Source: Alkalihalobacillus sp. FSL W8-0930 (GTDB lineage: Bacteria > Bacillota > Bacilli > Bacillales > Bacillaceae_D). Taken from it: a stretch of 64,000 nt of DNA. Shown here piece after piece: positions 10,263-20,265 of this stretch (position 1 is the first letter of the stretch; each line of letters begins with the position of its first letter). The notes beneath the pieces were generated by a model. The model was not told the origin of the DNA and ran no database searches. It saw only the letters and a list, made by a program, of their open reading frames with translations. The stretch is taken from NCBI GenBank assembly GCA_037965595.1, contig CP150183.1:2976001-3040000 (forward strand). The letters are read 5' to 3'. A program made the translations under genes and the position numbers.

Positions 10263-10548
10263 ATAGACTGCTTTCCCTCCAGATGTCTTCTATGTGCTTG
10301 TCCAGTATACATCATCTGTATGAAAAATGGGAGAGAAGCGATTGACAATTAAACGAAGAATCTTTCCAGAGTCTATAATAACTTGAAACATCCCTACTAT
10401 TCACACAATCATTTCCATGTTTCGGTTTATAAAAGTTAAGGAATATGATGGTCAGAGATGGTGCACCCTCTCAAGATTCGACACAAATAGATAAAGCTAT
10501 CCTTTTTTTAGAGATGTGATTTGCTTTATGTAGAAAGGATGCGAACGT

Positions 10549-11100
10549 GTGAATCTGTTCATTCGATTTGTTTTAGGCGTTTATGCCTTACTCACACTTC
10601 TATTAACAGCAAGTGTTCTACTCACTGTAACAGACACGTATGACCCAATTAATGCTTGGCTAGATGCTCAACAAGCGAATGAAGGGTTTTGGATCATCAT
10701 TGGGATACTTAGTTTCATCGGGTTGTTATCCCTAATCTTCTTAATCCAGGCATTCAAAATGAAACGATCTTCTGATTCTAAGTATGTGGCACCGACTGAT
10801 ATCGGAGTCATCGGAATATCAAAAGCATCCATTGAATCAACGGTGCTAACGATCATTAGAAGATTTGACGGGCTTAGATCGGTCAAAGTCGATGCGAATA
10901 TTCTATCAAAATCTCAGCAAATTTTGATCAATGTCCGTTATACGCCGTTTGGGACAAGCCCAGTACAAGAAAACGCAAAAAAACTTCAAGAAACGATAAA
11001 AACAGAGCTTGAGAAGTGGTTAGAGATCCCTGTTAAAGAAGTGAAAATTGCTGTGGAAAATGAACCGTACACTTCAAAGAAACGGGAACGCGTCATATAA
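10549..11100 (+). CDS. amaP: Alkaline shock response membrane anchor protein AmaP
   Basis: A 183-residue protein with two N-terminal membrane segments (about residues 5-27 and 46-68) and a C-terminal soluble part related to Asp23. In Staphylococcus aureus AmaP anchors Asp23 at the membrane. Start is GTG, preceded by AGAAAGGA. It is followed 12 bases later by a DUF2273 gene and then by an Asp23/Gls24 gene, the usual trio. Such operons are linked to alkaline or cell envelope stress. Confidence 0.88.
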   Translation: MNLFIRFVLGVYALLTLLLTASVLLTVTDTYDPINAWLDAQQANEGFWIIIGILSFIGLLSLIFLIQAFKMKRSSDSKYVAPTDIGVIGISKASIESTVLTIIRRFDGLRSVKVDANILSKSQQILINVRYTPFGTSPVQENAKKLQETIKTELEKWLEIPVKEVKIAVENEPYTSKKRERVI

Positions 11101-11112
11101 GGAGGAAGCGTA

Positions 11113-11322
11113 ATGAATCCTGAAACCTTCATGCGCTATCGTGGGCGCATTCTAGGATTATTGATTGCCATCGTCTTCAGTATTTTGTATTTGACGATTG
11201 GCTTCGGATATACAGTGGCCGTTGCACTATTTGTTTTAATTGGTTACGTCATTGGAAAGTGGATAGATGGAGACTTAGATGTAAGTACCTACATCCAGGC
11301 GTTATTTAGCCGAAGAGATTAA
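11113..11322 (+). CDS. DUF2273 small membrane protein
   Basis: A 69-residue protein with two hydrophobic segments (about residues 10-30 and 31-50) and a short charged tail. This DUF2273 family is found almost only beside Asp23 and AmaP genes. A GGAGGAAG site precedes the ATG. It is probably a membrane partner of the Asp23 complex; no biochemical activity is known to me. Confidence 0.85.
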   Translation: MNPETFMRYRGRILGLLIAIVFSILYLTIGFGYTVAVALFVLIGYVIGKWIDGDLDVSTYIQALFSRRD

Positions 11323-11343
11323 CAACAAAGGGAGATGCGAGAG

Positions 11344-11814
11344 ATGGAAACAAACATTAAATCAACTGAAAAGACAAATGCACAATTACAAAAGGAACAA
11401 GAGCAACAATCAACAGAGCAAACAAACCGTGAAAAGCTAACCTATGATGATGAAGTCATCAAAAAAATTACGGCACTTGCCACAAATGAAGTATCAGGAA
11501 TCCTAGGAATGAGCGGCAACCTGTTCCAAGGAGTGAGAGAAACATTTGGCGGCGATGAAAAGATTACTAAAGGTATCCACGCTGATGTCGGGGAAAAACA
11601 AGTTGCGATCGACATTGAGGTCTATGTGGAATATGGTAAGAACATTCCAAGCATTTACCGTGAAGTAAAAGAAAGTGTAAGCAAAAATATCCATAACATG
11701 ACTGGACTTGAGCTTGTAGAGTTTAACATGAATGTAGATGATGTCTACACTCGTGAAGAATTCGAAAGCAGAAAATCAAATTCAAGCTCATCTACTGCTG
11801 GAAGAGTAGAGTAA
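11344..11814 (+). CDS. Asp23/Gls24 family envelope stress protein
   Basis: A 156-residue soluble protein. A polar, glutamine-rich N-terminus (about residues 1-35) is followed by the Asp23 domain (YDDEVIKKITALATNEV, EKQVAIDIEVYVEYGKNIP, YTREEFE). Asp23 is an abundant protein held at the membrane by AmaP in S. aureus. The ATG at 11344 has GGGAG nine bases upstream; the ATG at 11335 touches that site and is less likely. Last gene of the operon. Confidence 0.9.
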   Translation: METNIKSTEKTNAQLQKEQEQQSTEQTNREKLTYDDEVIKKITALATNEVSGILGMSGNLFQGVRETFGGDEKITKGIHADVGEKQVAIDIEVYVEYGKNIPSIYREVKESVSKNIHNMTGLELVEFNMNVDDVYTREEFESRKSNSSSSTAGRVE

Positions 11815-11849
11815 TAATTAGAGATTTGAAACAGAACGTAATCAATTAA

Positions 11850-12025
11850 AAAATGGCGAATGATTCTGCAACCGAATCATTCGCCATTTTTGTTTTAACA
11901 CAACAAGCGGAAGGAGAACCCTAGACTCCTGTGGAATAGTACGCGGTGAAGACACCGAAACGGTGGGTTTTCGCGTACCCACGGAAAGGGAGGGATTCTC
12001 CTGCAGCGGATTTGTTGCTATATTC
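11850..12025 (-). repeat. Diverged copy of the intergenic repeat (copy 3)
   Basis: Read on the plus strand this segment matches the reverse complement of the repeats at 18713 and 23423: the ATGGCGAATGATTC hairpin, AGCGGAAGGAGAACC, AGACTCCT, GCGGTGAAGACACC, CCACGGAAAG, GATTCTCCTG and AGCGGAT...TTGCTAT appear in the same order. The centre has diverged and the TGGGACATAAC ends are missing. It lies in the convergent gap between asp23 and hisI. No gene is seen in this interval. Confidence 0.75.
11853..11896. terminator. Bidirectional terminator between asp23 and hisI
   Basis: A perfect 14-bp stem (ATGGCGAATGATTC/GAATCATTCGCCAT) with a seven-base loop is followed by TTTTGTTTT on the plus strand and by TTTTTT-rich sequence on the minus strand. 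It can end the asp23 operon and the his operon. The same hairpin is part of the larger repeat family at 18.9 and 23.6 kb. Confidence 0.88.
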
Positions 12026-12075
12026 TTTTTTTACTTAGCTACATTCATGTTATGCCTCGACCTCTTTAACATTAT

Positions 12076-12699
12076 TTACGAACGTTCCTTTAAAATATCT
12101 GTTACTTCGCTAAATGACACCTTCTGTTCTCTGAGTAAAACAAACAGGTGATACAAAAGATCCGCAGCTTCGTTTGTTAGCTCCTCGCGATCACGGTTTT
12201 TCGCCGCTATAATCACTTCCGCTGATTCCTCGCCTACTTTTTTCAGGATCTTATCGACTCCCTTTTCAAATAAGTACGTCGTGTAGGCTCCCTCTGGTCG
12301 TTCAGCTTCTCTTTCGGCAATGATTTGTTCAAGTTCCGTAAGAATAGTTACCGAGCTCGTTTCACTAACAGCTACCTCCTGCTCATCTAATGAAGAAGAG
12401 AAGCATGTGTATGTGCCCTTATGACATGCCGGGCCTTCTGGCGTAACAAGCACGAGTAATGCATCCTTATCACAGTCGTAACGAATATCTTGGATTTTCT
12501 GAGTGTTTCCAGAGGTTTCACCTTTATGCCACAGCTCCTGCCTTGAACGGCTGTAAAACCAGGTTTCTCTTGTTTCAAGTGACTTAGTTAATGATTCCTC
12601 GTTCATGTACGCAAGAGTTAATACTTCTTTGCTTGCTGCATCTTGAACAATGGCTGGCACAAGACCTTTCACGTCATATTGAATGGATTCTAGATTCAT
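12076..12699 (-). CDS. hisI: Bifunctional phosphoribosyl-AMP cyclohydrolase / phosphoribosyl-ATP diphosphatase
   Basis: A 207-residue fusion. The N-terminal half (about residues 1-110) is the PR-AMP cyclohydrolase with metal-binding cysteines in [13 protein letters not shown] and HKGTYTCF. The C-terminal half (about 115-207) is the MazG-like PR-ATP pyrophosphatase with [15 protein letters not shown] helix motifs. It catalyses steps two and three of histidine synthesis. Its start overlaps the end of hisF by four bases, and it is the last gene of the operon. Confidence 0.97.
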   Translation of the reverse strand: MNLESIQYDVKGLVPAIVQDAASKEVLTLAYMNEESLTKSLETRETWFYSRSRQELWHKGETSGNTQKIQDIRYDCDKDALLVLVTPEGPACHKGTYTCFSSSLDEQEVAVSETSSVTILTELEQIIAEREAERPEGAYTTYLFEKGVDKILKKVGEESAEVIIAAKNRDREELTNEAADLLYHLFVLLREQKVSFSEVTDILKERS

Positions 12700-13454
12700 C
12701 GAATGGACAGCCCTTCCTCTTTAAGATAGCTTTTCACTTCTGCTACAGATGTTTCTTTATAATGAAAAATAGACGCTGCAAGTGCGGCATCAGCCTGTCC
12801 CTCATGGAAGGCTTCTAAAAAGTGTTCCTTGCCGCCTGCTCCACCTGATGCAATAACAGGTACGGTGACCGCTTCATTTACTTTTTGTAAAAGTGGAAGA
12901 TCAAAGCCTGTTTTCGCTCCGTCCTGATCCATACTCGTTAGCAGGATTTCACCTGCACCAAGTGTAACAACATGTTTGGCCCACTCTGAGACGTCCCAAT
13001 CGGTTGCTTTTCGTCCACCATGTGTATAAACACGCCAGGATTTAAGGTCAGCATCGTATTTTGCATCTATGGCAACCACAATACATTGGGCTCCAAAGAA
13101 GTCCGCACCTTCTTTGATTAATTCCGGTCTTAAAACAGCTGCTGTGTTTAAGGAAACCTTGTCCGCTCCTGCACGCAGCACACGTTTCATATCAGCAAGT
13201 GTGCGAATGCCACCGCCCACGGTAAAAGGAATTGCTAGTTTTCCAGCTACTTCTTCAACTACCTCAATCATCGTCTCGTGACCTTCATGAGAGGCAGAAA
13301 TATCAAGAAACACAAGCTCGTCTGCACCTTGTTCATCGTAAAAAGCAGCAAGTTCAACTGGATCTCCAGCATCTCGTAAGCCGACAAATTGAATGCCTTT
13401 TACAACTCGCCCTTCCTTCACGTCTAAGCATGGAATAATTCGTTTGGTCAGCAT
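12696..13454 (-). CDS. hisF: Imidazole glycerol phosphate synthase, cyclase subunit
   Basis: A 252-residue (beta/alpha)8 barrel. Catalytic Asp11 is in RIIPCLDV, and the second catalytic Asp is in VVAIDAKYD. With HisH it makes imidazole glycerol phosphate and AICAR from PRFAR and glutamine-derived ammonia. The ATG at 13454 has an AAAGGGG site and matches the family start; an in-frame start at 13565 lies inside hisA and is rejected. Confidence 0.97.
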   Translation of the reverse strand: MLTKRIIPCLDVKEGRVVKGIQFVGLRDAGDPVELAAFYDEQGADELVFLDISASHEGHETMIEVVEEVAGKLAIPFTVGGGIRTLADMKRVLRAGADKVSLNTAAVLRPELIKEGADFFGAQCIVVAIDAKYDADLKSWRVYTHGGRKATDWDVSEWAKHVVTLGAGEILLTSMDQDGAKTGFDLPLLQKVNEAVTVPVIASGGAGGKEHFLEAFHEGQADAALAASIFHYKETSVAEVKSYLKEEGLSIR

Positions 13455-13458
13455 CCAA

Positions 13459-14193
13459 CTACCCCTTTCTGTCCAGGGCTTCTTCAAGCGTAAATTGATT
13501 GGTATATAAGGCTTTTCCAACGATTGCCCCATCAATCCCCGATGATTGCTTCGCTGCCAGTTCATCTAAATCTGCGAGTGTACTGACTCCACCTGATGCT
13601 ATCACTTTTGCACCGCTCGCTAATGCTAATGCTTCAATGGCTTCTGTATTTGGTCCTGACAACATCCCATCGCGTGCAATATCGGTAAAAATAAACGTCT
13701 TTGCACCAAAACGAACCATTTCACGAGCGAGATCCTCTGCTTTTACTTCAGATGTTTCAAGCCATCCCTCCGTTGCCACATATCCATCTCTCGCATCAAT
13801 TCCAATGACAATTCGATCCCCACCATATGTAGCAAGCATCTCTTTTGTGAAATTTGGATTTTGTACCGCGACACTCCCGAGGATCACTCGGTCTACATCG
13901 CGCTCCAAATAATAAGCAACATCTTCAGCCGAACGAATGCCTCCACCGATTTGTACTGAGGCATCTAATTCTTTTGCCACACGGATAACATATTCATGGT
14001 TCACGCGTTTTTTCGCTTTTGCTCCGTCAAGATCAACCATATGGATCCACTTCGCTCCAGCTTGAGCAAACGATTTCGCCATTTCAAACGGCGAATCTCC
14101 ATACACCGTTTCCTGGTCATAGTCCCCTTGGACCAGGCGAACACATTTCCCGTCCCTCATATCAATTGCTGGATAAATAATGAATTCAGTCAA
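13459..14193 (-). CDS. hisA: ProFAR isomerase
   Basis: A 244-residue half-barrel-repeat enzyme homologous to HisF. It isomerises ProFAR to PRFAR. The N-terminus [16 protein letters not shown] carries the catalytic Asp of the family, and the second Asp is in TDIARDG. The start codon is TTG, with a GGGGTG site seven bases upstream, and it overlaps the last bases of hisH. hisF follows after four bases. Confidence 0.97.
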   Translation of the reverse strand: MTEFIIYPAIDMRDGKCVRLVQGDYDQETVYGDSPFEMAKSFAQAGAKWIHMVDLDGAKAKKRVNHEYVIRVAKELDASVQIGGGIRSAEDVAYYLERDVDRVILGSVAVQNPNFTKEMLATYGGDRIVIGIDARDGYVATEGWLETSEVKAEDLAREMVRFGAKTFIFTDIARDGMLSGPNTEAIEALALASGAKVIASGGVSTLADLDELAAKQSSGIDGAIVGKALYTNQFTLEEALDRKG

Positions 14194-14827
14194 ATTGTTT
14201 CACCCCTTTTTCAACCAAACGTCCGAAGTTCTTTAGTAATTCCATGCCGACCTGGCTACTTTTTTCCGGATGGAATTGCGTACCGACAACAGAGCCTCTT
14301 CCAACAATGGCAGGAACGTCCTGATGGTAGTCAGAAGTTGCAACCAGGATGTCTTCATCTTCTGTTTGTACTGCGTACGAATGTACAAAGTAAACATACC
14401 CCGCATCAACTTCTTGAAGAATGGCATGATCCTTATGAAACTGGAGCTGGTTCCATCCCATATGTGGAATTTTGTAACTCGCACCTTCACTCGTTACCCC
14501 TGTAAACTTAGTCACTTTTCCAGGTAATAATCCCAATCCCTTAGTTTGTCGATGTTCTTCGCTTTCTTCAAACAACAGCTGCATCCCAAGACAGATGCCC
14601 ATCAATGGCTTCCCCTCTGCTGCCCATTGTTTAAGAAACTCGCTTTTTCCTGTTTCATTTAAAATCTCCATGGCATCCGGAAACGCACCAACACCGGGTA
14701 AAAGCAAGCCGTCCGTTTTAGCAAGCTCCTCTATTTCCTCTGAAATGAGGTAAGGCAGACCAATTCGCTCCATTGCTTTTGAGACACTATGCAAATTGCC
14801 CATGCCATAGTCAACTATTCCAATCAT
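14186..14827 (-). CDS. hisH: Imidazole glycerol phosphate synthase, glutamine amidotransferase subunit
   Basis: A 213-residue class I glutamine amidotransferase that supplies ammonia to HisF. The nucleophile Cys79 is in [10 protein letters not shown], and the His/Glu pair is in GTQFHPEKS near the C-terminus. It starts right after hisB and overlaps hisA, consistent with tight coupling in the his operon. Confidence 0.97.
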   Translation of the reverse strand: MIGIVDYGMGNLHSVSKAMERIGLPYLISEEIEELAKTDGLLLPGVGAFPDAMEILNETGKSEFLKQWAAEGKPLMGICLGMQLLFEESEEHRQTKGLGLLPGKVTKFTGVTSEGASYKIPHMGWNQLQFHKDHAILQEVDAGYVYFVHSYAVQTEDEDILVATSDYHQDVPAIVGRGSVVGTQFHPEKSSQVGMELLKNFGRLVEKGVKQFD

Positions 14828-15424
14828 CTACAACATTCCTTTCGACGAAGGGACTCCTTTTACACGTGGGTCAATCATTGTTGCTTCATCTAATGCACGT
14901 GCTAATGCTTTAAATACAGCTTCAATCATGTGGTGTGTGTTGTGACCATAATGAACAATCACATGCAGATTCATTCGTGCCTCCAACGCAAATTTCCATA
15001 AAAACTCATGAACAAGCTCTGTATCAAATGTCCCTACTTTTTGGGAAGGAAACTCTGCTCTAAACTCTAAGTGTGGACGATTACTAAGATCCACAACCAC
15101 TTGAGCCAACGTTTCATCCATCGGGATAAAGGCGTTTCCGTAACGTTTAATCCCTTTTTTTGTACCTAATGCTTCCTTCACAACCTGCCCAAGACAAATT
15201 CCAATATCCTCTGTTGTGTGATGATCATCCACATCGGTGTCACCATTCGCCTGAACAGACAAATCAAATTGACCATGCTTTGCAAAAAGGTCCAGCATAT
15301 GGTTCATAAAAGGCACCCCTGTATCAAGTGTGGTTGTGCCTTCTCCGTCAATATTAAGATCTAGCTTGATTTGGGTTTCTCCCGTATTACGCTCAATACT
15401 GGCATTGCGTGTTTCTTCAGTCAT
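14828..15424 (-). CDS. hisB: Imidazoleglycerol-phosphate dehydratase
   Basis: A 198-residue dehydratase with the two metal-binding repeats [10 protein letters not shown] and HNTHHMIEA. It is the monofunctional form without the histidinol phosphatase domain, as usual in Bacilli, so that phosphatase must be encoded elsewhere. The ATG at 15424 has AGGAG nine bases upstream; the ATG at 15433 touches that site. The start overlaps the end of hisD. Confidence 0.97.
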   Translation of the reverse strand: MTEETRNASIERNTGETQIKLDLNIDGEGTTTLDTGVPFMNHMLDLFAKHGQFDLSVQANGDTDVDDHHTTEDIGICLGQVVKEALGTKKGIKRYGNAFIPMDETLAQVVVDLSNRPHLEFRAEFPSQKVGTFDTELVHEFLWKFALEARMNLHVIVHYGHNTHHMIEAVFKALARALDEATMIDPRVKGVPSSKGML

Positions 15425-16697
15425 TTTGTTCATCTCCTAATCGAATCTCTACCGCACGTGCGTGAGCCTCTAATCCTTCTAATCTGGCAAGTGTTGTAAT
15501 CGCATCTGCCTGTGCCATTAATGCTTCTTTGGAATAGGAGAGCACACTCGATTTTTTCACAAAGTCATCTACACTTAATGGGCTTGAAAAACGAGCCGTT
15601 CCTTCGGTTGGTAACACGTGGTTTGGTCCTGCAAAATAATCTCCAATTGGTTCCGTAGTATATGGACCGATAAAAATAGCACCAGCATGACGAATTTTTC
15701 CTAGCTGCTCCATTGGATTCTGAACAATGATTTCTAAATGTTCAGGCGCAATTTGATTGACTGTTTTAATTGATTCCTCTAGGTTTTGAGTCACATAGAT
15801 TACCCCTTGACCTTCAATCGATGCGCGCGCAATGGCTTCTTTTGGTAAGGTCTGCAGCTGAAGCTCAACCTGCTCGGAAACCTCTTCTGCTAATTTCTCT
15901 GAATCTGTTACTAAAATGGCCGTTGCCAGTTCATCATGTTCTGCCTGCGAGAGAAGATCAGCTGCAACATGAGAAGGAATCGCTGTTTGATCCGCTAAGA
16001 CGGTAATATCACTTGGACCTGCGATCATATCAATGTCCACAACGCCATATACTGCACGCTTGGCAAGCGCAACATAGATATTCCCTGGACCGGTAATCTT
16101 ATCAACTGGGGCAATTGATTCCGTTCCGTAGGCTAGTGCTGCAACCGCTTGAGCCCCACCAATTTTATAGATCTCTTTAACGCCTAGTTCACTCGCAGTA
16201 ACAAGGACTCCAGCGGGGAGTTTGCCATCTTTCTGTGCCGGTGAAACCATCGCGATCTCTTCCACGCCTGATACTTGAGCCGGAATGATATTCATCATAA
16301 TGCTTGAAGGATAAGCGGCCTTTCCACCCGGTACGTAGACACCCACTCGGTCAAGTGGTGTGACCTTTTGTCCAAGAATGACGCCATCTGGTTTTGTTGT
16401 CATCCAAGACTGTGTCACTTGTCTCTGATGGAAATCTCGAATTCGCTGGATCGCTTCACGAATCGCTTCGATTACGTTAGGTTGAAGGTGTTGATACGCT
16501 GCCTCAAGCTCTTTAGGATCAACCTTTAACTGAGTGAGTTCCGCCCCGTCTAGCTCCTTGGTATAGCGATACAATGCATCGTCTCCATGATCTCGAACGT
16601 CCTTCATAATTGATTCTACAATTTGTTGTTCCTTTTCTTTTCCAGCCTCTATCGTTCGCTTAAACGTTGTGGATCGATCTACTCTTTGAATCTTCAC
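15417..16697 (-). CDS. hisD: Histidinol dehydrogenase
   Basis: A 426-residue zinc enzyme that carries out the last two oxidations from histidinol to histidine with NAD. Family motifs include [42 protein letters not shown] and PEHLEI. The start is GTG with a GGGGGAA site. It follows hisG after three bases and overlaps hisB. Confidence 0.97.
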   Translation of the reverse strand: MKIQRVDRSTTFKRTIEAGKEKEQQIVESIMKDVRDHGDDALYRYTKELDGAELTQLKVDPKELEAAYQHLQPNVIEAIREAIQRIRDFHQRQVTQSWMTTKPDGVILGQKVTPLDRVGVYVPGGKAAYPSSIMMNIIPAQVSGVEEIAMVSPAQKDGKLPAGVLVTASELGVKEIYKIGGAQAVAALAYGTESIAPVDKITGPGNIYVALAKRAVYGVVDIDMIAGPSDITVLADQTAIPSHVAADLLSQAEHDELATAILVTDSEKLAEEVSEQVELQLQTLPKEAIARASIEGQGVIYVTQNLEESIKTVNQIAPEHLEIIVQNPMEQLGKIRHAGAIFIGPYTTEPIGDYFAGPNHVLPTEGTARFSSPLSVDDFVKKSSVLSYSKEALMAQADAITTLARLEGLEAHARAVEIRLGDEQND

Positions 16698-16700
16698 CCG

Positions 16701-17333
16701 TTATTCCCCCTCTACCACATCAAATAACCGCTCTACCATTCGATCAATTTGCTCTGCTTTCATCCGGTAGCTTACAGGGTTCACAATAAACCGAGATGTG
16801 ATTGGCTCAATGGTTTCAAGCTCGACTAGCCCATTATCTTTTAACGTTTGACCTGATGAAACGATATCGACAATTCGATCCGCTAGTCCGATAAGAGGTG
16901 CCAATTCGATGGATCCATTCAGCTTAATGATCTCTACTTGTTCACCTTGTTTTTTAAAATAATGAGCAGCTAGATTTGGATACTTTGAGGCCACCTTTGG
17001 GTTAATTTCCTGCTTTTGATAACCCGGCAAGCCTGCAACAGCCATATAGCATTCACTAATTTTTAAATCAAGCACCTCGTACACATCACGTTCTTCTTCA
17101 ATCATGACGTCTTTTCCTGCCACACCAACATCTGCCACACCATGCTCTACATAGGTTGGCACATCCATTGGTTTCGCTAAGATGAATCGTAAATTTTCTT
17201 TGGGAACTTCAATAATTAACTTTCGTGAATCATCAAACTCTTCAGGAAGCTGGTAGCCCGCTTTACGCAGAAGGTCCAAGGCTTCTTCAAAGATACGGCC
17301 CTTTGGCATTGCGATTGTTAACGAATCACTCAT
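16701..17333 (-). CDS. hisG: ATP phosphoribosyltransferase, short form catalytic subunit
   Basis: A 210-residue short-form enzyme that commits PRPP and ATP to histidine synthesis. Motifs include [14 protein letters not shown] at the N-terminus and [14 protein letters not shown] near residue 155. The short form lacks the C-terminal feedback domain and requires HisZ, whose gene overlaps its start by eight bases. The ATG at 17333 follows AAGGAGG inside the end of hisZ. Confidence 0.97.
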   Translation of the reverse strand: MSDSLTIAMPKGRIFEEALDLLRKAGYQLPEEFDDSRKLIIEVPKENLRFILAKPMDVPTYVEHGVADVGVAGKDVMIEEERDVYEVLDLKISECYMAVAGLPGYQKQEINPKVASKYPNLAAHYFKKQGEQVEIIKLNGSIELAPLIGLADRIVDIVSSGQTLKDNGLVELETIEPITSRFIVNPVSYRMKAEQIDRMVERLFDVVEGE

Positions 17334-18516
17334 CAGCTTGACCTCCTTGCTTGGATTTCCCAATGACATAAAGGATTTCATCGTATTCCTCACTCATTTG
17401 ATCAACATTTGCAATTCCATTTAAATCTTGAAGAACAACGACCTGCCCTTCCTCTCTTAACTGACGTGCCTGACCAATTGCTTCCGCTCGTCTTTCTCGA
17501 CTAAAGATCACACATGTCCGTTGTTTGGTCGGAGCAATTTGTCCAACAGCCTCCGCTAACAGATCTAAGCGAATACCAAAGCCAATCGCTTGTGCAGGAC
17601 GGTTAAATTGCTGTAGCAATTCATCGTAGCGCCCTCCACTTCCAAGCGGAACGCCAAGCTCCTGACTGTACACTTCAAAAACGGTGCCAGTATAGTAGCT
17701 CATATGAAGCACAAGATTTAAATCAATCGTGATAAACGAGTCTAGTCCATATTCCTCTAGTACAGACCACAGCTCTTGAAGTTCCTCAAGCGCTGCTTTG
17801 CCTTGTTCGGATTCAACGAGCTTCCAAGCCTCTTCAAATAATTCATTTCCACCACGAAGCTTAAGTAAGCCGAACAGTCTTTTCTTATCAATAGAAGAAA
17901 GCTGAAGTCCTTTTACATGCGATCTGAACCCAACATAATTTTTTTCATAAAGAAAACGGCGAAGTACCTCTGCGCGTTCCTTATTTCCAACGATTTCAAG
18001 AAGCAGTGCATCAACAAATCCAACGTGGCCAATCGCCAGTTTAAACTGCTGTAATCCAGTCCGCTTTAACGATTCAATTAAAAGAGCTATGGTTTCAGCA
18101 TCGGCACTCACTGAACCATCACCGATTAATTCCGCTCCTACCTGCTCAAACTCCGCCGGACGACCGCCATCGTATTGCTGCGCTCTAAATAAATTAGAAT
18201 GATAGCCTAAACGAATAGGATAAGCTGTTTGATTTAAGCTTGAAGAAACGAGTCGTGCTATCGGTGCTGTCATATCTGGACGAAGCACCAAGGTATAGCC
18301 CTGTTTATCCATTAACTTAAACAGCTGCTGATCCAAAATGGCCGATTTGGCTCCAATTGTATCGTAGTATTCAACCGTTGGTGTCTCAACCATTTGATAC
18401 CCCCAACGTTTCATTTCATTTACAATCTCAGTTCGTAAATACGTTTTTGTTTCGTACAGCTCTGGCAACGTGTCTCTCATGCCAAGAGGTTTCTCAAACA
18501 TGAATAACTTTGACAA
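17326..18516 (-). CDS. hisZ: ATP phosphoribosyltransferase regulatory subunit
   Basis: A 396-residue class II aminoacyl-tRNA synthetase-like protein, related to HisRS but without tRNA charging activity. It forms the octameric enzyme with short HisG and confers histidine feedback. Motif-like segments are [16 protein letters not shown] and [15 protein letters not shown]. The TTG at 18516 is favoured because GGGGTG lies six bases upstream; the GTG at 18525 is inside that site, and an ATG at 18501 matches the B. subtilis start but lacks a site. First gene of the his operon. Confidence 0.95.
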   Translation of the reverse strand: MSKLFMFEKPLGMRDTLPELYETKTYLRTEIVNEMKRWGYQMVETPTVEYYDTIGAKSAILDQQLFKLMDKQGYTLVLRPDMTAPIARLVSSSLNQTAYPIRLGYHSNLFRAQQYDGGRPAEFEQVGAELIGDGSVSADAETIALLIESLKRTGLQQFKLAIGHVGFVDALLLEIVGNKERAEVLRRFLYEKNYVGFRSHVKGLQLSSIDKKRLFGLLKLRGGNELFEEAWKLVESEQGKAALEELQELWSVLEEYGLDSFITIDLNLVLHMSYYTGTVFEVYSQELGVPLGSGGRYDELLQQFNRPAQAIGFGIRLDLLAEAVGQIAPTKQRTCVIFSRERRAEAIGQARQLREEGQVVVLQDLNGIANVDQMSEEYDEILYVIGKSKQGGQADE

Positions 18517-18616
18517 TATTCGCACCCCACTATGTATCGATTCATCTTATTTTCAGTATATCACACGATTTTGCTTTAGTTCGCTAAATCAATAGCGAGG
18601 TAAAGGATTTATTGAT

Positions 18617-18645
18617 AGTTTACATCGCTCTTCCTTATGCGTCAA
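18617..18645 (-). promoter_or_regulatory. Candidate his operon promoter
   Basis: TTGACG and TAAACT lie 17 bases apart on the minus strand, about 100 bases upstream of hisZ. A second candidate is an extended -10 (TGATATACT) at 18555-18563, closer to the gene. No T-box specifier, terminator or histidine-rich leader peptide was seen between promoter and gene. Confidence 0.55.
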
Positions 18646-18712
18646 CCAATTCGTGTCATTGTAAGAGCGCAAATGTAAAAATAACAGTCATTTCACTCAC
18701 AATAAAAAGGAC

Positions 18713-18972
18713 GGGACTGGGACATAACAGTAAATCGCTCACGAAAACACGAAAATAGCAAGATATCCGCTACAGGAGAATCCTTCGCTTTCCACGGGAA
18801 CGGCCTCAGCCCCTTTCGCGGAAAAGCGCCGCTACAGTGTCTTCACCGCGTTCTGTTCCGTAGGAGTCTCAGGTTCTCCCTCCGCTCGATACATAGAAAT
18901 ACGAATGGCGAATGATTCGCTCATTGAATCATTCGCCATTTTCTCGCTTATTTTGAGTTATGTCCCAGGCTC
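18713..18972 (+). repeat. Intergenic repeat, copy 1
   Basis: A 260-bp non-coding element. It starts with GGGACTGGGACATAACAG and ends with TTATGTCCCAGGCTC, so TGGGACATAAC forms a short terminal inverted repeat. Inside are a GC-rich region (GAGAATCCTTCGCTTTCC, CCGCGTTCTGTTCCG, AGGAGTCTCAGGTTCTCC) and a perfect hairpin ATGGCGAATGATTC/GAATCATTCGCCAT. It is more than 90 percent identical by eye to copy 2 at 23423 and in the same orientation. It fills the gap between the 3' end of the PLP enzyme gene and hisZ. Confidence 0.9.
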
Positions 18973-18995
18973 ATCCTCTTATCATTTATGTTCAT

Positions 18996-20204
18996 TTAAT
19001 TCGTTGAAATTGTAGCATTTACCGACTCGAGTGCTTGTTTAAAATCAGCCAAGATGTCCTCTGAATCTTCTATCCCACAGGATACACGGATGAGCCCTTC
19101 TGCAATGCCCATCGCCGCACGTTCCTCTGGCGTGCATTCCACATGACTCGTTGTTCGAGCAGGTCCAACGGTTGTTTCGACGGAGCCTAAATTTGCCGCC
19201 CGGTTGGCAAATGCAAGCCTTGGCAATAGCTCACGTACCGTATCAATGCCACCTTTTACAGCAAAACTCAGCATCCCTCCATATCCCTTCATCTGACTTT
19301 TGGCAATGTCATGATTGGGGTGAGTAATGAGCCCCGGATAAAATACAGACTCGACCAAATCACTTTGTTCAAGGAATGTTGCCAGCTTCATCGCATTTTC
19401 AGCCTGACGTTTCACACGCAAATCCAATGTTTTCATTCCTCTGAGTAATAAGTAGGCAGCCCACGGATCCATTGTGGCACCATTAATCTCACGGTAATGA
19501 TAGATTGCCTCTACCAATGCTTCATCATTACCAACCACTACTCCCCCAAGCGCATCTGCATGTCCGCCAAGAAACTTAGTGGCACTATGAATGACTAGAT
19601 CCGCTCCAAGAGTTAGTGGATTTTGGTTAATCGGTGTCGCGAATGTATTGTCCACAACCACAAGGGCCCCCGAGTCTTTTGCACATTGAGCTGTACGCTT
19701 GATATCTGTTATTTTTACGGTTGGATTAGTTGGTGTTTCAAGGTACAGGAGTTTACATCCTTTTGCAATTTCCTCTTCAATTTCTTCGTGATTACCTGTT
19801 TCGCAAAAGACAACCTCAATATGAAGCCTTGGAAGAAATTCAGTAAATAGCTTGTTTGTCCCACCATACGTATCTTTAATCGTTACCACACGATCTCCTG
19901 GTACTAAGAAGGTGTAAAGCGTATTACTAACAGCTGCCATTCCAGTCGAAAAGCTAGTCCCTGCTTTCGCTCCTTCAAGCAACTTCACCTTATCTTCAAA
20001 AGCTTGTACCGTGGGATTTGTATTTCGTCCGTAGATATGCCCCTTTTTCTTTCCAATCGCCACGTCATACCATTCGTCCATATCGTCATAGCCAAAAGCT
20101 ACACTCGGAATGACCGGGACTTGTGTAGCGCCATGAACTAAATACTCCTTCTCTCCACCCCAAACAGCTTTTGTACCGATTCGTGCCTCATTAAAACGAC
20201 TCAT
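18996..20204 (-). CDS. Cystathionine gamma-synthase/lyase family PLP enzyme
   Basis: A 402-residue enzyme of the Cys/Met metabolism PLP family. The PLP lysine is Lys210 in HSATKFLGGHAD, the YGR motif (residues 58-60) would bind phosphate from the neighbouring subunit, and SFSTGMAAVSNT surrounds the cofactor ring. The family covers gamma-synthases, gamma-lyases and sulfhydrylases; the sequence does not tell which. It lies downstream of a DoeA-like hydrolase and a PucR-type regulator, not next to methionine genes, so a catabolic role is possible. ATG start with GGGGAGAGG upstream. Confidence 0.75.
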   Translation of the reverse strand: MSRFNEARIGTKAVWGGEKEYLVHGATQVPVIPSVAFGYDDMDEWYDVAIGKKKGHIYGRNTNPTVQAFEDKVKLLEGAKAGTSFSTGMAAVSNTLYTFLVPGDRVVTIKDTYGGTNKLFTEFLPRLHIEVVFCETGNHEEIEEEIAKGCKLLYLETPTNPTVKITDIKRTAQCAKDSGALVVVDNTFATPINQNPLTLGADLVIHSATKFLGGHADALGGVVVGNDEALVEAIYHYREINGATMDPWAAYLLLRGMKTLDLRVKRQAENAMKLATFLEQSDLVESVFYPGLITHPNHDIAKSQMKGYGGMLSFAVKGGIDTVRELLPRLAFANRAANLGSVETTVGPARTTSHVECTPEERAAMGIAEGLIRVSCGIEDSEDILADFKQALESVNATISTN

Positions 20205-20235
20205 CTAACCTCTCCCCTCGTTATCATTCCATATG

Positions 20236-20263
20236 AAAGAAGGCTTGAATCAAGCCTTCTTTT
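20236..20263. terminator. Hairpin between the M24-type gene and the PLP enzyme gene
   Basis: A near-perfect 13-bp palindromic stem (AAAGAAGGCTTGA/TCAAGCCTTCTTT) lies 30 bases upstream of the PLP gene and just after the M24-type stop codon. The T run is short on the minus strand (TTTC) and better on the plus strand. It may be a weak terminator or attenuator that lowers expression of the PLP gene. Confidence 0.55.
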
Positions 20264-20265
20264 AT

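Noticed and set aside
10342-10379. TTGACA and TATAAT upstream of amaP as a SigA promoter
   Set aside because: The spacer is 26 bases. A SigB-like pair (GTTTCG and GGAATA, 15 bases apart, around 10420-10445) was also seen but is too degenerate to annotate. No gene was seen in 10263-10548.
13996-14505. A 169-codon plus-strand frame opposite hisA and hisH
   Set aside because: Antisense to two well-supported his genes; no domain was recognised.
18526-18712. T-box or attenuator leader for the his operon
   Set aside because: No T-box bulge sequence, no antiterminator-terminator pair and no His-rich short peptide were found.
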